A DNA stretch of 29,827 nt from a virus. The position numbers and the translations under genes were made by a program. Location of the stretch: positions 1-29,827 of the IMG/VR virus record IMGVR_UViG_3300037847_001380; one strand, 5' to 3'. Shown in pieces: positions 1 to 6,604 of this stretch. Each line of letters opens with the position of its first letter. Position 1 is the first letter of the stretch. The notes under the pieces were generated by a model. The model was not told the DNA's origin. It did not search any database and saw only the letters and a list, made by a program, of their open reading frames with translations.

Positions 1-965
1 TTCAAAGGCTCTAGTGGTTCTAGTAATTGACTCTTTTCCATACACCCTACGCTCAAGTCACTTTCCCAAGCCCAGTCCATAACCTCTAACATCTTCTTAT
101 TAATTCTCCAAGGGACTCGTTGTAGTTTGTTCAAAGGCTCAAAAGCCACGGACAAATTACGGTCACTTATGCCGTCTTTATTTTTGATCTTCATGACTGG
201 CATTAAAGGTAGTCCTTTGTCAGACTCATACCCTCCTCCATAATTCTCTGTCCAGTCAACTGGAACATCAGGTAAAGCCATGTAAAACGGACGCAATATC
301 TCCGTGTTCTTGTCAAACTTCTCAACCCACTTAAAAAGTTCTGGGTTTGCTGTAAGACATTTCCTTGGAATATCACTTCGCAACCACTTCAACCTGATAT
401 GAAACAAGTCACTTTGCATTCTTATAAGTTCAAGTAACCATGACCCCATCCTTATCTTGTTTCTTTCACTCCAAAGTTCAAAGCGTTTATACCTTCCCTT
501 CTTATGGTACTTTCTTTCCTTGTCCCAAAACTTATTAATGTAACGATGTCTGCTAAGCACATCCTTTTGGTCTCTCTTTAACAAGAGCCAATCGCTTTCG
601 GTTACATTCTCTTTGAAGTATCTGTACCTGACCTCATCCTCGATAGCTTTAGCGACCTGAAAAGAAGCATCGGTTACCCAAGGCTCGGTTGATATAATAT
701 CGAACAATACCTTTATTCCTAAGACTGCTATAATATTAGGGTCTAAGTCCCAAATAAATGGAAGCCAGTTAGGTACTGGAGCATTCGGTTTAGCGTTATC
801 TTTGAAGAATTTATCTATTGCGTACCTAACTGGTTCATGCACACTTTTACCTAGCTTCTTAAAAGCTTCGGTCTCGGACGCATAACCTTGGCTTTTAAAT
901 AATTCCTGAGCTTTTCTGTATCTCGCTCGACCCCATTGCAACATCTCGAATTCTTGTGAGTTCAC
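1..965 (-). CDS. T7-like single-subunit RNA polymerase, N-terminal part (runs off left edge)
   Basis: DNA-directed RNA polymerase that in T7-type phages transcribes the middle and late genes. I translated about 321 residues before the window ends. The segment NKLQRVPWRINKKMLEVMDW aligns with T7 RNAP INIAQNTAWKINKKVLAV, and upstream stand the family's RPFYM-LPDVPVDWTENYGGGY block (T7: QPCVVPPKPWTGITGGGY) and AIEDEVRYRYF (T7: AIEDEARFGRI). The palm and fingers catalytic motifs lie outside the window. I chose the GTG at 965: an AGGAGG stands 4 nt upstream, and it overlaps the previous gene's stop as GTGA, which suggests translational coupling. An in-frame ATG at 944 is the alternative. It is the last gene visible of the early module. 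Confidence 0.93.
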   Translation of the reverse strand, partial: MNSQEFEMLQWGRARYRKAQELFKSQGYASETEAFKKLGKSVHEPVRYAIDKFFKDNAKPNAPVPNWLPFIWDLDPNIIAVLGIKVLFDIISTEPWVTDASFQVAKAIEDEVRYRYFKENVTESDWLLLKRDQKDVLSRHRYINKFWDKERKYHKKGRYKRFELWSERNKIRMGSWLLELIRMQSDLFHIRLKWLRSDIPRKCLTANPELFKWVEKFDKNTEILRPFYMALPDVPVDWTENYGGGYESDKGLPLMPVMKIKNKDGISDRNLSVAFEPLNKLQRVPWRINKKMLEVMDWAWESDLSVGCMEKSQLLEPLEPL

Positions 966-1177
966 TCTTCCTCCTTTTTGTTTTTTCGGTTTCCAAAGGT
1001 AAGATCCATTTTGTTGTTTGGTTTCTTACGAGGTATGTCCGTGCGTATAACCTTTCCGTTTTTGTCGTAACCAAGCTGAGTGTTCATCCAAAATTTATCG
1101 GACGCTACTTGGACTTCTCTTGCGAACTCAACATTGTTCATGATGATAGAGTCCCAGTCTTCTAATCTAATCCTCAT
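962..1177 (-). CDS. hypothetical early protein, 71 aa
   Basis: Not recognised. It begins MRIRLEDWDSIIMNN and ends in a basic-then-acidic tail (RKNKKEEE). The stop overlaps the RNA polymerase start by 4 nt (GTGA), and the start lies inside the end of the 47-aa gene before it. The tail DNA encodes the polymerase's AGGAGG ribosome site, so the two genes are probably translated together. Soluble, with no membrane segment. Confidence 0.7.
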   Translation of the reverse strand: MRIRLEDWDSIIMNNVEFAREVQVASDKFWMNTQLGYDKNGKVIRTDIPRKKPNNKMDLTFGNRKNKKEEE

Positions 1178-1310
1178 TGTCTTCCTCCTCCTCTTCCTCG
1201 TTGTCGTACTCGTTCAAATACCCATGACCACGCTTAATTCTAAGGTCATGCCTTAGCTCTTCTTGGTACTCCCATCTAAGAGAATCGTATAAATTTATAT
1301 CTTCATCCAT
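1167..1310 (-). CDS. small acidic early protein, 47 aa
   Basis: Begins MDEDINLYDSLRWEYQEE and ends in a strongly acidic tail (NEEEEEEDNED). A clear GGAGG lies 7 nt before the ATG. It overlaps the previous gene by 8 nt and the next by 11 nt, the usual packing of phage early genes. Function unknown. Very acidic small early proteins are sometimes DNA mimics or inhibitors of host proteins, but nothing here proves that. Confidence 0.65.
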   Translation of the reverse strand: MDEDINLYDSLRWEYQEELRHDLRIKRGHGYLNEYDNEEEEEEDNED

Positions 1311-1500
1311 TTTCTTTCCTCCATAATTCATAGTATCCTTCAGATTCTACTAATGCTTTGAAACATTCTAATACATCATCGCTATTACTGACATCTTCCC
1401 ATTCGTCTGTGTCTCGATCTCGGTTAATCTCATCCAACACTTCGGACTCAGTCCAGTAGTGTATCTTTCCAGTTTCTTTATCTTTTATTTTATATTTCAT
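1303..1500 (-). CDS. hypothetical early protein, 65 aa
   Basis: Not recognised. Starts MKYKIKDKETGKIHYWTES and is rich in acidic and aromatic residues (DTDEWEDVSNSDDVLECF). The start overlaps the stop of the preceding 49-aa gene as ATGA. The leader reads ACTAACCG directly before the ATG, a variant of the AACC motif found before many early genes here, and has no Shine-Dalgarno sequence. Confidence 0.7.
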   Translation of the reverse strand: MKYKIKDKETGKIHYWTESEVLDEINRDRDTDEWEDVSNSDDVLECFKALVESEGYYELWRKENG

Positions 1501-1646
1501 CGGTTAGTTTTATTATTATTATACTCATCCAGTAAGTGTTGTAAGGACACATAAAGGTCAAAGTATTTATGGTTGTAATATTCGTTGTTCTTCAACTTAT
1601 CTTTGAAGTAAGTAATAAAGATATAGTGCATGGTTTCTTCTATCAT
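1497..1646 (-). CDS. small early protein, 49 aa
   Basis: Reads MIEETMHYIFITYFKDKLKN and continues with a Tyr/Asn-rich half. Its ATG overlaps the previous stop (ATGA) and its own TGA overlaps the next ATG, so it is flanked by coupling overlaps on both sides. That is the main evidence that it is real, as there is no Shine-Dalgarno. The first five residues (MIEET) are the same as those of the preceding 127-aa gene. Function unknown. Confidence 0.6.
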   Translation of the reverse strand: MIEETMHYIFITYFKDKLKNNEYYNHKYFDLYVSLQHLLDEYNNNKTNR

Positions 1647-2026
1647 GATTTTTCAAAAACTATTTTTCTATTTCCATCTTTATTATAATTAAACAAATAT
1701 TGTGTTCTATCTGTATCTATTGAATGATACTTAAATTCTTCAGTAGGTGGATTGACTGCATAGCAAGCAACATCCCAAGACCATGTGCTAGGGTCAGTAT
1801 ATTCATACTTTCCATCTTGCTTCAATTCACAGACCTCATCCCCACAATAAATATTGTAGTCTATGTAAGTACCATCCTCTAGTTCGTAGCTATACCAATA
1901 GTCAAAGTTATCCCCTTCGGTTTTAACTTCAGGATCATTTTCAACTTTTTTAATATGAGCCAATGCCAAATCAATAATAGCTAATCTAACTTTTTTAGAT
2001 GCTTGCCAAGGTGTTTCTTCAATCAT
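1643..2026 (-). CDS. hypothetical early protein, 127 aa
   Basis: Not recognised. Rich in Tyr, Asp and Trp (FDYWYSYELEDGTYIDYN, STWSWDVACY), so probably a compact soluble protein. A GGGAGGAG lies 8 nt before the start, and the start overlaps the upstream stop as ATGA. The stop overlaps the next start in the same way. Shares an MIEET start with the following gene. Confidence 0.75.
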   Translation of the reverse strand: MIEETPWQASKKVRLAIIDLALAHIKKVENDPEVKTEGDNFDYWYSYELEDGTYIDYNIYCGDEVCELKQDGKYEYTDPSTWSWDVACYAVNPPTEEFKYHSIDTDRTQYLFNYNKDGNRKIVFEKS

Positions 2027-2217
2027 ATCGGTCTCTCCTCCCTTTCTATCTCTCCATCTCGATCATATCCATAGCCTAGTTCTTCCATGATCCATGCCAT
2101 GCCAGTCTTAACATCATCTTCACTATATTCTTTATCGGTAGCTTGTTCATTCCATTCATGGATAGCTTCCCACACTACCTCTAAGGATTGTTTGATACTA
2201 AAGTTTGTTGGTTTCAT
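2023..2217 (-). CDS. hypothetical early protein, 64 aa
   Basis: Not recognised. Begins MKPTNFSIKQSLEVVWEAI. The middle is acidic (DKEYSEDDVKTGMAWIMEELGYGYD) and the end is charged (EIEREERPI). ATGA overlaps join it to both neighbours. No membrane segment or known motif. Confidence 0.7.
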   Translation of the reverse strand: MKPTNFSIKQSLEVVWEAIHEWNEQATDKEYSEDDVKTGMAWIMEELGYGYDRDGEIEREERPI

Positions 2218-2480
2218 AGTATTCTTTCAGGATGGTTTAACTGGACTCGTATGTATTCGCCATTCTCATCTTCATCATGATCAGCTATATTATACTCATC
2301 TGTTTCGACTACATTCAAGCTATGCTGAATGAGGTTAAGCTTAGTTAGTAGCTCAAAGTTGAGGTTCAATTCTACTATATCGTTTCCGTTGTAGTCTTCT
2401 ATTTTTATTCTTTTTATCATATTATCTATTGGTTGTTTTATGGTTTGTCTAATGACTCCCTCAATTGTGCTATATTTCAT
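2214..2480 (-). CDS. hypothetical early protein, 88 aa
   Basis: Not recognised. The first half is basic (MKYSTIEGVIRQTIKQPIDN then MIKRIKIEDYNG), the second half acidic (ETDEYNIADHDEDENGEYI). The stop overlaps the next start (ATGA). The start is joined to the upstream 23-residue reading frame as TAATG. No Shine-Dalgarno. Confidence 0.7.
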   Translation of the reverse strand: MKYSTIEGVIRQTIKQPIDNMIKRIKIEDYNGNDIVELNLNFELLTKLNLIQHSLNVVETDEYNIADHDEDENGEYIRVQLNHPERIL

Positions 2481-2551
2481 TACTCTTTATACAACAAACT
2501 AAATCCTAAGATAAGTATTATCATATAAAATAAAAACATTTCGATGCTCAT
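2480..2551 (-). CDS. possible 23-aa single-span membrane peptide
   Basis: MSIEMFLFYMIILILGFSLL followed by YKE: almost entirely one hydrophobic helix with a charged C-terminal end. Its stop and the next gene's start share one base (TAATG), which suggests coupling. There is no Shine-Dalgarno and the frame is very short, so it may be chance. Directly upstream (2584 to 2555) is a 9-codon frame, MSVTEYHQD, whose first five residues match the 67-aa gene at 3995. Confidence 0.35.
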   Translation of the reverse strand: MSIEMFLFYMIILILGFSLLYKE

Positions 2552-2580
2552 AAGTTAATCTTGATGGTATTCAGTAACGC

Positions 2581-2889
2581 TCATGATAAAATGTAGTTTG
2601 ATAAAGCATCAAAACCAATACGATCAGTATCTGTAAAGTCATCTCGGTTGTCATCAAACCATTCAAAGGCACATTGCACATCATAAGGTAAGTGATTGGT
2701 TGAAATAATCTCATACTCCCCTCTTTTCAATAACAATTCAATAGGTAAGTCATCGTTAGGTCGAACAAAAATCTTTCCCTCCTCTTTCCAATTGTCTTGG
2801 TTGGTTGCTTCAAAAGCAGAATAGATTTTGTCTTTGTTAAGTTGTCCGTATTTAGACATTGAATAATTAAGTTTTGGTTTTATTTTCAT
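2581..2889 (-). CDS. hypothetical early protein, 102 aa
   Basis: Not recognised. Begins MKIKPKLNYSMSKYGQLNKD. The C-terminal half is acidic and aromatic (FEWFDDNRDDFTDTDRIGFD). The leader is A/T-rich with no ribosome site. Upstream lies a 90-bp gap that contains coding-like sequence from the preceding gene in a shifted frame. Confidence 0.7.
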   Translation of the reverse strand: MKIKPKLNYSMSKYGQLNKDKIYSAFEATNQDNWKEEGKIFVRPNDDLPIELLLKRGEYEIISTNHLPYDVQCAFEWFDDNRDDFTDTDRIGFDALSNYILS

Positions 2890-2978
2890 AGGTAATTATT
2901 TTTAATTTCTTGTTTCTTTCTATTGTTCAAATTGTTCAAAGATACTATCAAAAGCATTTTGAAATCTATAAACTAGTT

Positions 2979-3224
2979 CTACTTTAGACCAAGGAAGGTT
3001 ATCTCTCTTAGTAAATAATTAGTAAGCCATCGATTTATATCACCGCCTCTGAAGATAGTATTAACATCTTGATTTTCATTGTCAAAGTATTCGCTGTTAG
3101 AATTAGCTACTACTTTTCTTAAAGCTCGGATAAGTTCATCTTTGTTGTCAGCTATCCATTTAATCTTTTCTATTTCCGTGGTCACTTGTTCGTGTTGTAT
3201 TTTAAATAATTCTTCTTCAGTCAT
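2979..3224 (-). CDS. hypothetical early protein, 81 aa (possible frameshift near its end)
   Basis: Begins MTEEELFKIQHEQVTTEIEK, a charged helical N-terminus. Residues 52-57 read ENQDVN and lie in a DNA segment nearly identical to the end of the preceding gene. The frame stops at 2979, but a -1 shift around TTATTTACTAAG opens a further 30 or so codons to 2920 that read NLPWSKVELVYRFQNAFDSI, more protein-like than the present tail (LREITFLGLK). That extension would fill the otherwise empty gap before the next gene. The leader carries AACCAAATA and no Shine-Dalgarno. Confidence 0.65.
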   Translation of the reverse strand: MTEEELFKIQHEQVTTEIEKIKWIADNKDELIRALRKVVANSNSEYFDNENQDVNTIFRGGDINRWLTNYLLREITFLGLK

Positions 3225-3251
3225 AATTTTATTTGGTTTTCTTTCTATCGT

Positions 3252-3464
3252 TTAAACATCTTGATTTTCATGGTCTTGTTTCCATTCTTTGCAAGCTCTT
3301 ATGCTTATCCAATATTCACCCATAGGATCGTAATAAAGTATCTCATCTAAAGCTCTTTCAGCGTGGTGTCTATAATCGAAAGACTCTATAGTAATACTTC
3401 TTTTAGCTTTAACCATGTTGCCGTTTTCTAAAGTGAGTCTTGGTCTATAATTAATGTAATACAT
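3252..3464 (-). CDS. hypothetical early protein, 70 aa
   Basis: Not recognised. Begins MYYINYRPRLTLENGNMVKA; basic and Tyr-rich. It ends DHENQDV, copied almost exactly inside the following gene. The start is directly preceded by CTAACCAAT, the recurrent early leader motif, with no Shine-Dalgarno. Confidence 0.7.
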   Translation of the reverse strand: MYYINYRPRLTLENGNMVKAKRSITIESFDYRHHAERALDEILYYDPMGEYWISIRACKEWKQDHENQDV

Positions 3465-3469
3465 ATTGG

Positions 3470-3769
3470 TTAGCCTTTAAGTTTTTCGATCAAGTGAAGA
3501 GCTGTTCTTACGATATTGTAAGAGGTTACTTTGATGCTGTAAGGATGGTTGCGTGTGTTAAGTTTACCTCCTCCTAATTTACGGATAGCTTTGACCAAGT
3601 TATTGTAAGCAGTTTCGGATTGGTTATAGTCTATACAAGCGAGTTCAGATAAATCACTTGCAGATATTTTATAACGAGGATTGCCGTAAACATCATTTTT
3701 TAACTTAGTAAAATATGTAAGTACATTTTGATTATTGATAGTGGTTGGTTGTGTAGTAGTATTTTTCAT
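3470..3769 (-). CDS. hypothetical early protein, 99 aa
   Basis: Not recognised. A Thr/Asn/Gln-rich N-terminal tail (MKNTTTQPTTINNQN) precedes a helical body with basic patches (KAIRKLGGGKLNTRNHPYS) and a final helix (VRTALHLIEKLKG). The size and basic character would suit a small nucleic-acid-binding protein, but no motif confirms it. The leader contains AACCAATATAACC. Confidence 0.7.
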   Translation of the reverse strand: MKNTTTQPTTINNQNVLTYFTKLKNDVYGNPRYKISASDLSELACIDYNQSETAYNNLVKAIRKLGGGKLNTRNHPYSIKVTSYNIVRTALHLIEKLKG

Positions 3770-3791
3770 TGTCTTAATGGGTTATATTGGT

Positions 3792-3995
3792 TCATTTTTT
3801 GGTTTTATTTCTATTTAATTTTCGAAGCTCTTTAATGGCTTGTTTCCATTGCTCAACCTTTTCCTCATGTGAATAAGCAATACCATTAAATAAGTCTGGC
3901 AACTCTTTCATGTTCCATTTTATATAAGCTCTGTTTTTTGAGCTTAATATTCTATAATAGAACTGAACATTCTCTATAGTTTCTGTAACGCTCAT
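3792..3995 (-). CDS. hypothetical early protein, 67 aa
   Basis: Not recognised. MSVTETIENVQFYYRILSSK is followed by a basic helical end (KQAIKELRKLNRNKTKK). AAGGAT about 10 nt upstream is a weak ribosome site. Only five bases separate it from the preceding gene. Confidence 0.65.
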   Translation of the reverse strand: MSVTETIENVQFYYRILSSKNRAYIKWNMKELPDLFNGIAYSHEEKVEQWKQAIKELRKLNRNKTKK

Positions 3996-4000
3996 TATGT

Positions 4001-4267
4001 TTATCCTTTTTGAATTGTTTCGATATCTTTCTTGGATAGTTTTTTTCCAACTAAATCTTTAATGTCGTTATCTTGAAGAGTGATATTAATGTTGGATAAA
4101 CATAGAACCAAGTTCTCGACATCGGCATTGTGCCAGTCACAATCTTCATCACAGAGATTCCACAAGTCACCTCCTAGTCTTTTCTCTATTGCCCATCCTA
4201 ACCAAGAAATAGTTTCTTCTGCTTTTTGGAATTTCTTGTATTCTGTTTTTGTAAGTAACTGCTTCAT
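4001..4267 (-). CDS. hypothetical early protein, 88 aa
   Basis: Not recognised. Begins MKQLLTKTEYKKFQKAEETI. The central part has closely spaced Cys, His and acidic residues (WNLCDEDCDWHNADVENLVLC), which could bind a metal, although the spacing fits no zinc-finger family I know. The start overlaps the upstream stop as ATGA. Confidence 0.7.
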   Translation of the reverse strand: MKQLLTKTEYKKFQKAEETISWLGWAIEKRLGGDLWNLCDEDCDWHNADVENLVLCLSNINITLQDNDIKDLVGKKLSKKDIETIQKG

Positions 4268-4416
4268 ATCTTGAAAGCCTTTCTAAGTTCTACTATCTGA
4301 TTTTTAATATCTTGGATTATGCGGAGGTGACTTCCACTATGCTGAATTGCTTTTAATGCTATCCCAAGAGTTATGATCGCATTTTCTGCGACTTCTTTTT
4401 GTGTCGGTTTGTCCAT
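4264..4416 (-). CDS. small early protein, 50 aa
   Basis: MDKPTQKEVAENAIITLGIA followed by an amphipathic basic helix (LRIIQDIKNQIVELRKAFKI). No cysteine or membrane span. Supported by length without stops and by the ATGA overlap with the next gene; there is no clear ribosome site. Function unknown. Confidence 0.6.
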   Translation of the reverse strand: MDKPTQKEVAENAIITLGIALKAIQHSGSHLRIIQDIKNQIVELRKAFKI

Positions 4417-4426
4417 GTTATAATGT

Positions 4427-4558
4427 TTAGTTCTTATTCCCATCGATACATAGCCATATTAACAATAGCCATGAAAAGATACAGAGTATTGGTGAAAGTA
4501 ATAGGATCCACCAGTTGACTTTTTGATTGGTTAAATATTTAGGTAATTCTTTATTCAT
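4427..4558 (-). CDS. small early membrane protein, 43 aa
   Basis: MNKELPKYLTNQKVNWW, then one hydrophobic span of about 20 residues (ILLLSPILCIFSWLLLIWLC), then IDGNKN. The basic residues before the span predict the N-terminus inside the cell. The leader has AATAACCAAATA and no Shine-Dalgarno. A small inner-membrane early protein could act in superinfection exclusion or host takeover; that is a guess. Confidence 0.6.
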   Translation of the reverse strand: MNKELPKYLTNQKVNWWILLLSPILCIFSWLLLIWLCIDGNKN

Positions 4559-4588
4559 AGTTATTTATATTTGGTTATTTGATGTTTA

Positions 4589-4831
4589 TTAAATTGATCT
4601 GTATCTATTTTTTAACTGGTTTTTTTTCCATTTATCATTATGTTCAATGTCATGAGCTAAATCTTTTCTCAAGGCTGACTCATCATTATAGCCTATGTCT
4701 TTCATTACTTTTATATATTCATTACTAGCCTGAATAATTAAAGCTTCTAATATATCAGCTTTTCGTCCTGAACTATCAGCATTCAGTAATGAATTAAACC
4801 TTAATTGGTGGAATGAAGTTATTGCTCTCAT
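4589..4831 (-). CDS. hypothetical early protein, 80 aa
   Basis: Not recognised. MRAITSFHQLRFNSLLNADS, then helical segments and a very basic end (NDKWKKNQLKNRYRSI). The leader carries CTAACCAATATAA with no Shine-Dalgarno. Soluble; could bind nucleic acid on charge alone. Confidence 0.65.
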   Translation of the reverse strand: MRAITSFHQLRFNSLLNADSSGRKADILEALIIQASNEYIKVMKDIGYNDESALRKDLAHDIEHNDKWKKNQLKNRYRSI

Positions 4832-4854
4832 AATAGTTTTATATTGGTTAGTTA

Positions 4855-5253
4855 TTACCAGACACCCATAGAAGATAATTTTGCTCTATCCTTATCTAAG
4901 TGTGCTAGGAATTGAGAGATTGGTGTTAGTATTTTATCTATAGACTTAAATAAATCTTGTTGGGATCTATCCCAAAAAAACATAGTTGATACCTCCATTT
5001 TGTAAGGATTTGCATTACTTGTAATTGACCACCATAAGGCACAAAATAATTCTCTTTTGTTATCATCTTCAAATTTCTTCAATCGATTATTTAAAGTTGA
5101 TTTACTAACAAGAAACAAGTCTTTATTAAATAGCGTGGGTAATATATCAGCACAATCATTACCAGTAATATGTTGAGGTAGTTTATCTCTAGTAATTTTC
5201 TTAAAAGCTTTTACTAAAGTATCGATTATTAGTTTTCTATTTTCTATGTTCAT
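4855..5253 (-). CDS. hypothetical early protein, 132 aa
   Basis: Not recognised. MNIENRKLIIDTLVKAFKKI, with a helical middle (LNNRLKKFEDDNKRELFCAL) and an aromatic stretch (FCALWWSITSNANPYK, TMFFWDRSQQDLF). The start lies at the end of one copy of a 29-bp direct repeat (5251-5279) that contains TAACCAATAAATATATATG. The next gene upstream begins with the same repeat, so the two are probably controlled alike. Confidence 0.7.
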   Translation of the reverse strand: MNIENRKLIIDTLVKAFKKITRDKLPQHITGNDCADILPTLFNKDLFLVSKSTLNNRLKKFEDDNKRELFCALWWSITSNANPYKMEVSTMFFWDRSQQDLFKSIDKILTPISQFLAHLDKDRAKLSSMGVW

Positions 5254-5279
5254 ATATATTTATTGGTTAGTATTAATTA
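5251..5279 (-). repeat. 29-bp direct repeat, copy 1 (early gene leader)
   Basis: Exactly identical to 5505-5533. It covers the start codon of the 132-aa gene and the stop codon of the gene before it. Core on the minus strand: TAACCAATAAATATATATG. Either a duplicated regulatory leader or a trace of recombination. Confidence 0.85.
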
Positions 5280-5507
5280 GCAAGTTCTATTAGCAAGTTC
5301 TATATTTTTTTTAAAATTTTCCATTGCTAAAACATTTGACCAATGCTCTATATCTTTATTAGCTGATTCCAATTGAATTTCTAATGCTCTCTGTTTAGCG
5401 TAAAGTTTGGCTTGTTCATTCATTATTTCTTTTAAGCTATCCTCTCTTAATCTTTTGGTCATTTTAGCCGTGTAAAGATATTTTTCTGTTGGGTTATTAA
5501 GATTCAT
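5277..5507 (-). CDS. coiled-coil early protein, 76 aa
   Basis: Not recognised. The middle (about residues 15-60) is charged with regular hydrophobic spacing (LREDSLKEIMNEQAKLYAKQ, ALEIQLESANKDIEHW), as in a coiled coil, so it probably dimerises. Its last codons hold a perfect 13-bp tandem duplication (5278-5303) that changes the end from IELA to IELANRTC. The leader is copy 2 of the 29-bp repeat. Confidence 0.65.
   Translation of the reverse strand: MNLNNPTEKYLYTAKMTKRLREDSLKEIMNEQAKLYAKQRALEIQLESANKDIEHWSNVLAMENFKKNIELANRTC
5278..5303. repeat. 13-bp perfect tandem duplication
   Basis: TAGCAAGTTCTAT occurs twice with no spacer (5278-5290, 5291-5303), inside the 3' end of the coiled-coil gene. 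One copy looks like a recent slippage event that moved the stop codon. Confidence 0.85.
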
Positions 5508-5533
5508 ATATATTTATTGGTTAGTATTAATTA
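5505..5533 (-). repeat. 29-bp direct repeat, copy 2 (early gene leader)
   Basis: Identical to 5251-5279, at a distance of 254 bp. It covers the start of the 76-aa gene and the stop of the 234-aa gene upstream. Confidence 0.85.
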
Positions 5534-6231
5534 CTTATTGATTGTTCGATTGCTCTTTTCTTTTTGCTTCCGTGAGGATTTATCCATATGGATTTTGCTC
5601 CTATACGATTACCCTTGCACAACTGGCATTGATCGCAAGAAAGACCACGACTATCGGATAAGCATTCTATCGTATCTTTTGGTTGGGTAGGACTAACATG
5701 GAAAAACCTCAGATTCTTTTCTTTTGCTCTTCTTACACTATCGTTAGTCTCTGTACTAGCCATGAAATACTTGCCATATGCTGAAGCTTTTTCTTTGGAC
5801 ATCTCTTTCCAGTCGTGAAAGTATCCCGTCCATCCATCACAACTTTCTGTTATCATTTTAATAATGGACAATGGAATTAGAGAAGGATTGCCATAAGCTC
5901 CAAAGCGTACCTTGCGTCCATTAAAGACATTGTCATATAAGAAAGGGTCAAGTTTAGGATATTTATTTGCTTTGTAACTTTTCCAAATTTGTAGTGGTGC
6001 TTGTCCGACATTAACATAGCAACCTTGTCCGCTAGCAAACTTGCAACCTGTACAAATTGTACTAGCATCGAGTCCTGACTTAACACCATCAACTGGGCTA
6101 TAGTCTGACAATATAATCCAAAGTTGAATCATGTCGCCAGTCTTGCGATTACTTGTTTTAAGGGTAGCTATCACGGCAAACTTTTCGCCGTTCTTACTCC
6201 CTTCATGTATTATAAATCCATTTGGTTTCAT
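5527..6231 (-). CDS. Cys-rich conserved phage protein, gp88/DUF7227-like (tentative)
   Basis: 234 aa. Two cysteine groups can be seen: C60-x2-C63-x7-C71 (STICTGCKFASGQGCYV) and C190, C199-x2-C202-x2-C205 (CDQCQLCKG). Between them are KVRFGAYGNPSLIP, GWTGYFHDW and YFMAST, which I recall as conserved blocks of a widespread phage family similar to mycobacteriophage gp88. Function unproven; the cysteines suggest zinc or an iron-sulfur cluster. I chose ATG 6231, five bases after the previous stop. A TTG at 6291 would add 20 residues but overlaps the upstream gene. The largest early gene other than the polymerase. Confidence 0.6.
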   Translation of the reverse strand: MKPNGFIIHEGSKNGEKFAVIATLKTSNRKTGDMIQLWIILSDYSPVDGVKSGLDASTICTGCKFASGQGCYVNVGQAPLQIWKSYKANKYPKLDPFLYDNVFNGRKVRFGAYGNPSLIPLSIIKMITESCDGWTGYFHDWKEMSKEKASAYGKYFMASTETNDSVRRAKEKNLRFFHVSPTQPKDTIECLSDSRGLSCDQCQLCKGNRIGAKSIWINPHGSKKKRAIEQSISN

Positions 6232-6236
6232 ATTAT

Positions 6237-6365
6237 TTAATCGCTTAGGAGAACTTCTTTTAATTCTGCAATTGACCACCCCGAAAGCCAAGAAAGCTCC
6301 AATAGTGTTATCGATAAATTATTATCAAATGTGTCTATTACTTTTTCTTTTGTCCATTTATTCAT
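6237..6365 (-). CDS. small first gene of the early run, 42 aa
   Basis: MNKWTKEKVIDTFDNNLSIT followed by LLELSWLSGWSIAELKEVLL; acidic and helical, Trp-rich. The first reading frame after the long non-coding region and only 5 nt before the Cys-rich protein gene. The long A/T-rich leader has AACCAAATTT about 35 nt upstream and no Shine-Dalgarno. Not recognised. Confidence 0.55.
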   Translation of the reverse strand: MNKWTKEKVIDTFDNNLSITLLELSWLSGWSIAELKEVLLSD

Positions 6366-6604
6366 TTTTATGTTTTTCTAATTTTTAATTAATAAATTTG
6401 GTTACGATTCAATCCTATCATTGATGTCAATAGTTATAGCTTATAATCTTTTCATAACCTATTGATTTACAATGAATAAAAAATATAAAACTTTTTTTAT
6501 AAAAGTGTTTTTTAAAGGTAAAGTCTATTGGAAACAATTGCCTATCAGTACTTTACAAAATAATTTTTATTGACTTTGTAGTGTTTATCTAGGTTGCAAG
6601 CTCT

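Noticed and set aside
2555-2584. 9-codon gene MSVTEYHQD
   Set aside because: Too short to call; noted only because its start matches the gene at 3995.
6425-6430. Perfect -35 box TTGACA on the minus strand before the first early gene
   Set aside because: No acceptable -10 at 16-18 bp; the best hexamer (TCGTAA) is poor.
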